Shown here: one piece after another, positions 63,233-64,000 of the stretch
Position numbering within the stretch: position 1 is the first letter of the stretch
Layout of the letters: the number at the start of each line of letters is the position of its first letter
Assembly: GCA_902771155.1 (NCBI GenBank)
Contig: CACXVS010000014.1
Span: 1-64,000 of the forward strand
DNA length: 64,000 nucleotides
From: an uncultured Prevotellaceae bacterium
Lineage (GTDB): Bacteria; Bacteroidota; Bacteroidia; Bacteroidales; Bacteroidaceae
Direction of reading: 5' to 3'
Made by a program: the position numbers and the translations under genes
Notes under the pieces: model-generated
The model's database searches: none
What the model was told of the DNA's origin: nothing
What the model saw: only the letters and a program-made list of their open reading frames with translations

Positions 63233-64000
63233 TTAATACTTTACTGTTGCATTCAACTTACCCTGAGAATCTGTCTGTGAATCAACATTGAGGGATTGAA
63301 TCACTGGATATGAAGGTGTTGCGATATAAGGCTGTAATCCTCCATAGATTCCTACTTCAGTTCCGTCGGTACCTAGATATGTCGCCTTAATGTCATCTTT
63401 CAGTTCAAATGTCTCCACATCTTTAAATATATCTTGAATATCGTATGAACAGTTAATACATCCACCATGGAAGATGTTAACGTAATAACGGCCGTTTACA
63501 CGAGTACTGACGCAGTTATAGGCCTGACTGGTGGGAGATAAGGTTCCTTCAGGAGATCCGTATGGTGCAGAAAGAATACAATTATAGAGTTGAGCATTGT
63601 CAAACCTGCCATTGCCTACATAAGTATATAGTACACAGTTTGTGGCTGTAACATTAGCAGTCTCACCCCGACCGATATCGCCAGAGAAGCTATTAACCAA
63701 ATACACGGAACTGGTTCCTCTAACACCAACTCCACTAGGCACCTTACAATTTACAATCATGATGTTGCTAACAGCATCCGTTTCATCGTTCCCGACAATT
63801 TGCATAATATTGCTTTTTACAAAGTAAGGATTGCTGAATTTTCCTTTTAAGGTTACCTTGTCTTGGCACGTTATGCCCTCCATCGTGAATTGATTGGCAT
63901 CGCTTGATGGAATATCAATGTAAAATTCACCACTGATGTAAGTAGGACTTTCAATGTCGATACCCACGCCGTGGAGAACAATGGTTTTTTCGATATTAAC
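63233..64000 (-). CDS. Secreted beta-helix-like protein, 5' end beyond the window
   Basis: The frame stays open to the window edge (255 residues seen), so the N-terminus is missing; a GTG at 63967 is internal, not a start. Short repeated turns (NIMIVNCKV, VYLVNSFSG, VTATNCVLYTYVG, AQLYNCILS, AYNCVSTRV) are the ladder pattern of a right-handed parallel beta-helix. GGLQPYIATPSYPVI near the end is a common closing segment of such surface proteins in Prevotella and Bacteroides. The C-terminus (NVDSQTDSQGKLNATVKY) has no T9SS-like tail. It is upstream in the operon of the repeat protein. Confidence 0.72.
   Translation of the reverse strand, partial: VNIEKTIVLHGVGIDIESPTYISGEFYIDIPSSDANQFTMEGITCQDKVTLKGKFSNPYFVKSNIMQIVGNDETDAVSNIMIVNCKVPSGVGVRGTSSVYLVNSFSGDIGRGETANVTATNCVLYTYVGNGRFDNAQLYNCILSAPYGSPEGTLSPTSQAYNCVSTRVNGRYYVNIFHGGCINCSYDIQDIFKDVETFELKDDIKATYLGTDGTEVGIYGGLQPYIATPSYPVIQSLNVDSQTDSQGKLNATVKY

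Overview
The window looks like chromosomal DNA of a Prevotella-type member of the order Bacteroidales. Four things point there: promoters of the Bacteroidetes form TTTG-N19-21-TAnnTTTG occur throughout; lipoproteins begin C-S-S-D-D or similar; the gene families are phylum-typical (DUF4249, DUF4974, STN-type outer-membrane barrels, VirE-N/VapE protein with an HU-like partner, glycine-lipid acyltransferases); and the division cluster lacks ddl, as is usual in this phylum. All assignments come from reading the sequence; no database search was run.

Layout. 1-2.8 kb: a promoter region with helically phased 11-bp repeats, then a VirE-N/VapE primase-helicase-like gene and an HU-like gene. 2.9-17.5 kb: a cell-surface signalling region. 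Two paralogous triads (ECF sigma factor, short DUF4974 anti-sigma, STN-barrel protein) flank a TonB-dependent receptor/DUF4249 lipoprotein/plug-like protein operon. The barrel gene of the second triad is broken by a one-base frameshift. 17.5-19.5 kb: a histidine kinase and OmpR-type response regulator. 19.5-22.6 kb (minus): two lipoproteins, an ECF sigma factor and a protein whose layout is that of a dual-membrane-spanning anti-sigma factor. 22.7-24.5 kb (minus): glsA-glsB, glycine-lipid synthesis.

24.7-40.3 kb: a complete dcw (division and cell wall) cluster on the plus strand: mraZ, rsmH, ftsL, ftsI, murE, mraY, murD, ftsW, murG, murC, ftsQ, ftsA, ftsZ. A three-box MraZ operator precedes it. 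40.4-44 kb: recO (minus), then tRNA-Glu, a structured leader, rpsT and gyrB. 44-47.8 kb: a secreted protein, a DUF3160 lipoprotein and a CapA-like protein. 47.8-49.7 kb: buk and ptb, placed tail to tail. 49.8-52.2 kb: a GH95 fucosidase. 52.2-55.8 kb (minus): a likely gpmI/flavodoxin/ung/DUF3109 operon. 56-58.8 kb: an M16 peptidase. 58.9-60.7 kb (minus): sufS-rnhB. 60.7-61.4 kb is gene-free and holds a repeat element. 61.4-64 kb (minus): two secreted surface proteins, the second cut by the window edge.

The most notable non-coding signals are the 11-bp phased array before the VapE gene, an approximately 87-bp dispersed element made of paired 21-bp palindromes 66 bp apart (near 40.43 and 61.03 kb), 8-bp tandem tracts in two adjacent signal-peptide regions, a highly structured leader before rpsT, and an inverted repeat at the gyrB promoter. 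The coding system most worth attention is the set of three different sigma/anti-sigma envelope-sensing modules within 20 kb.
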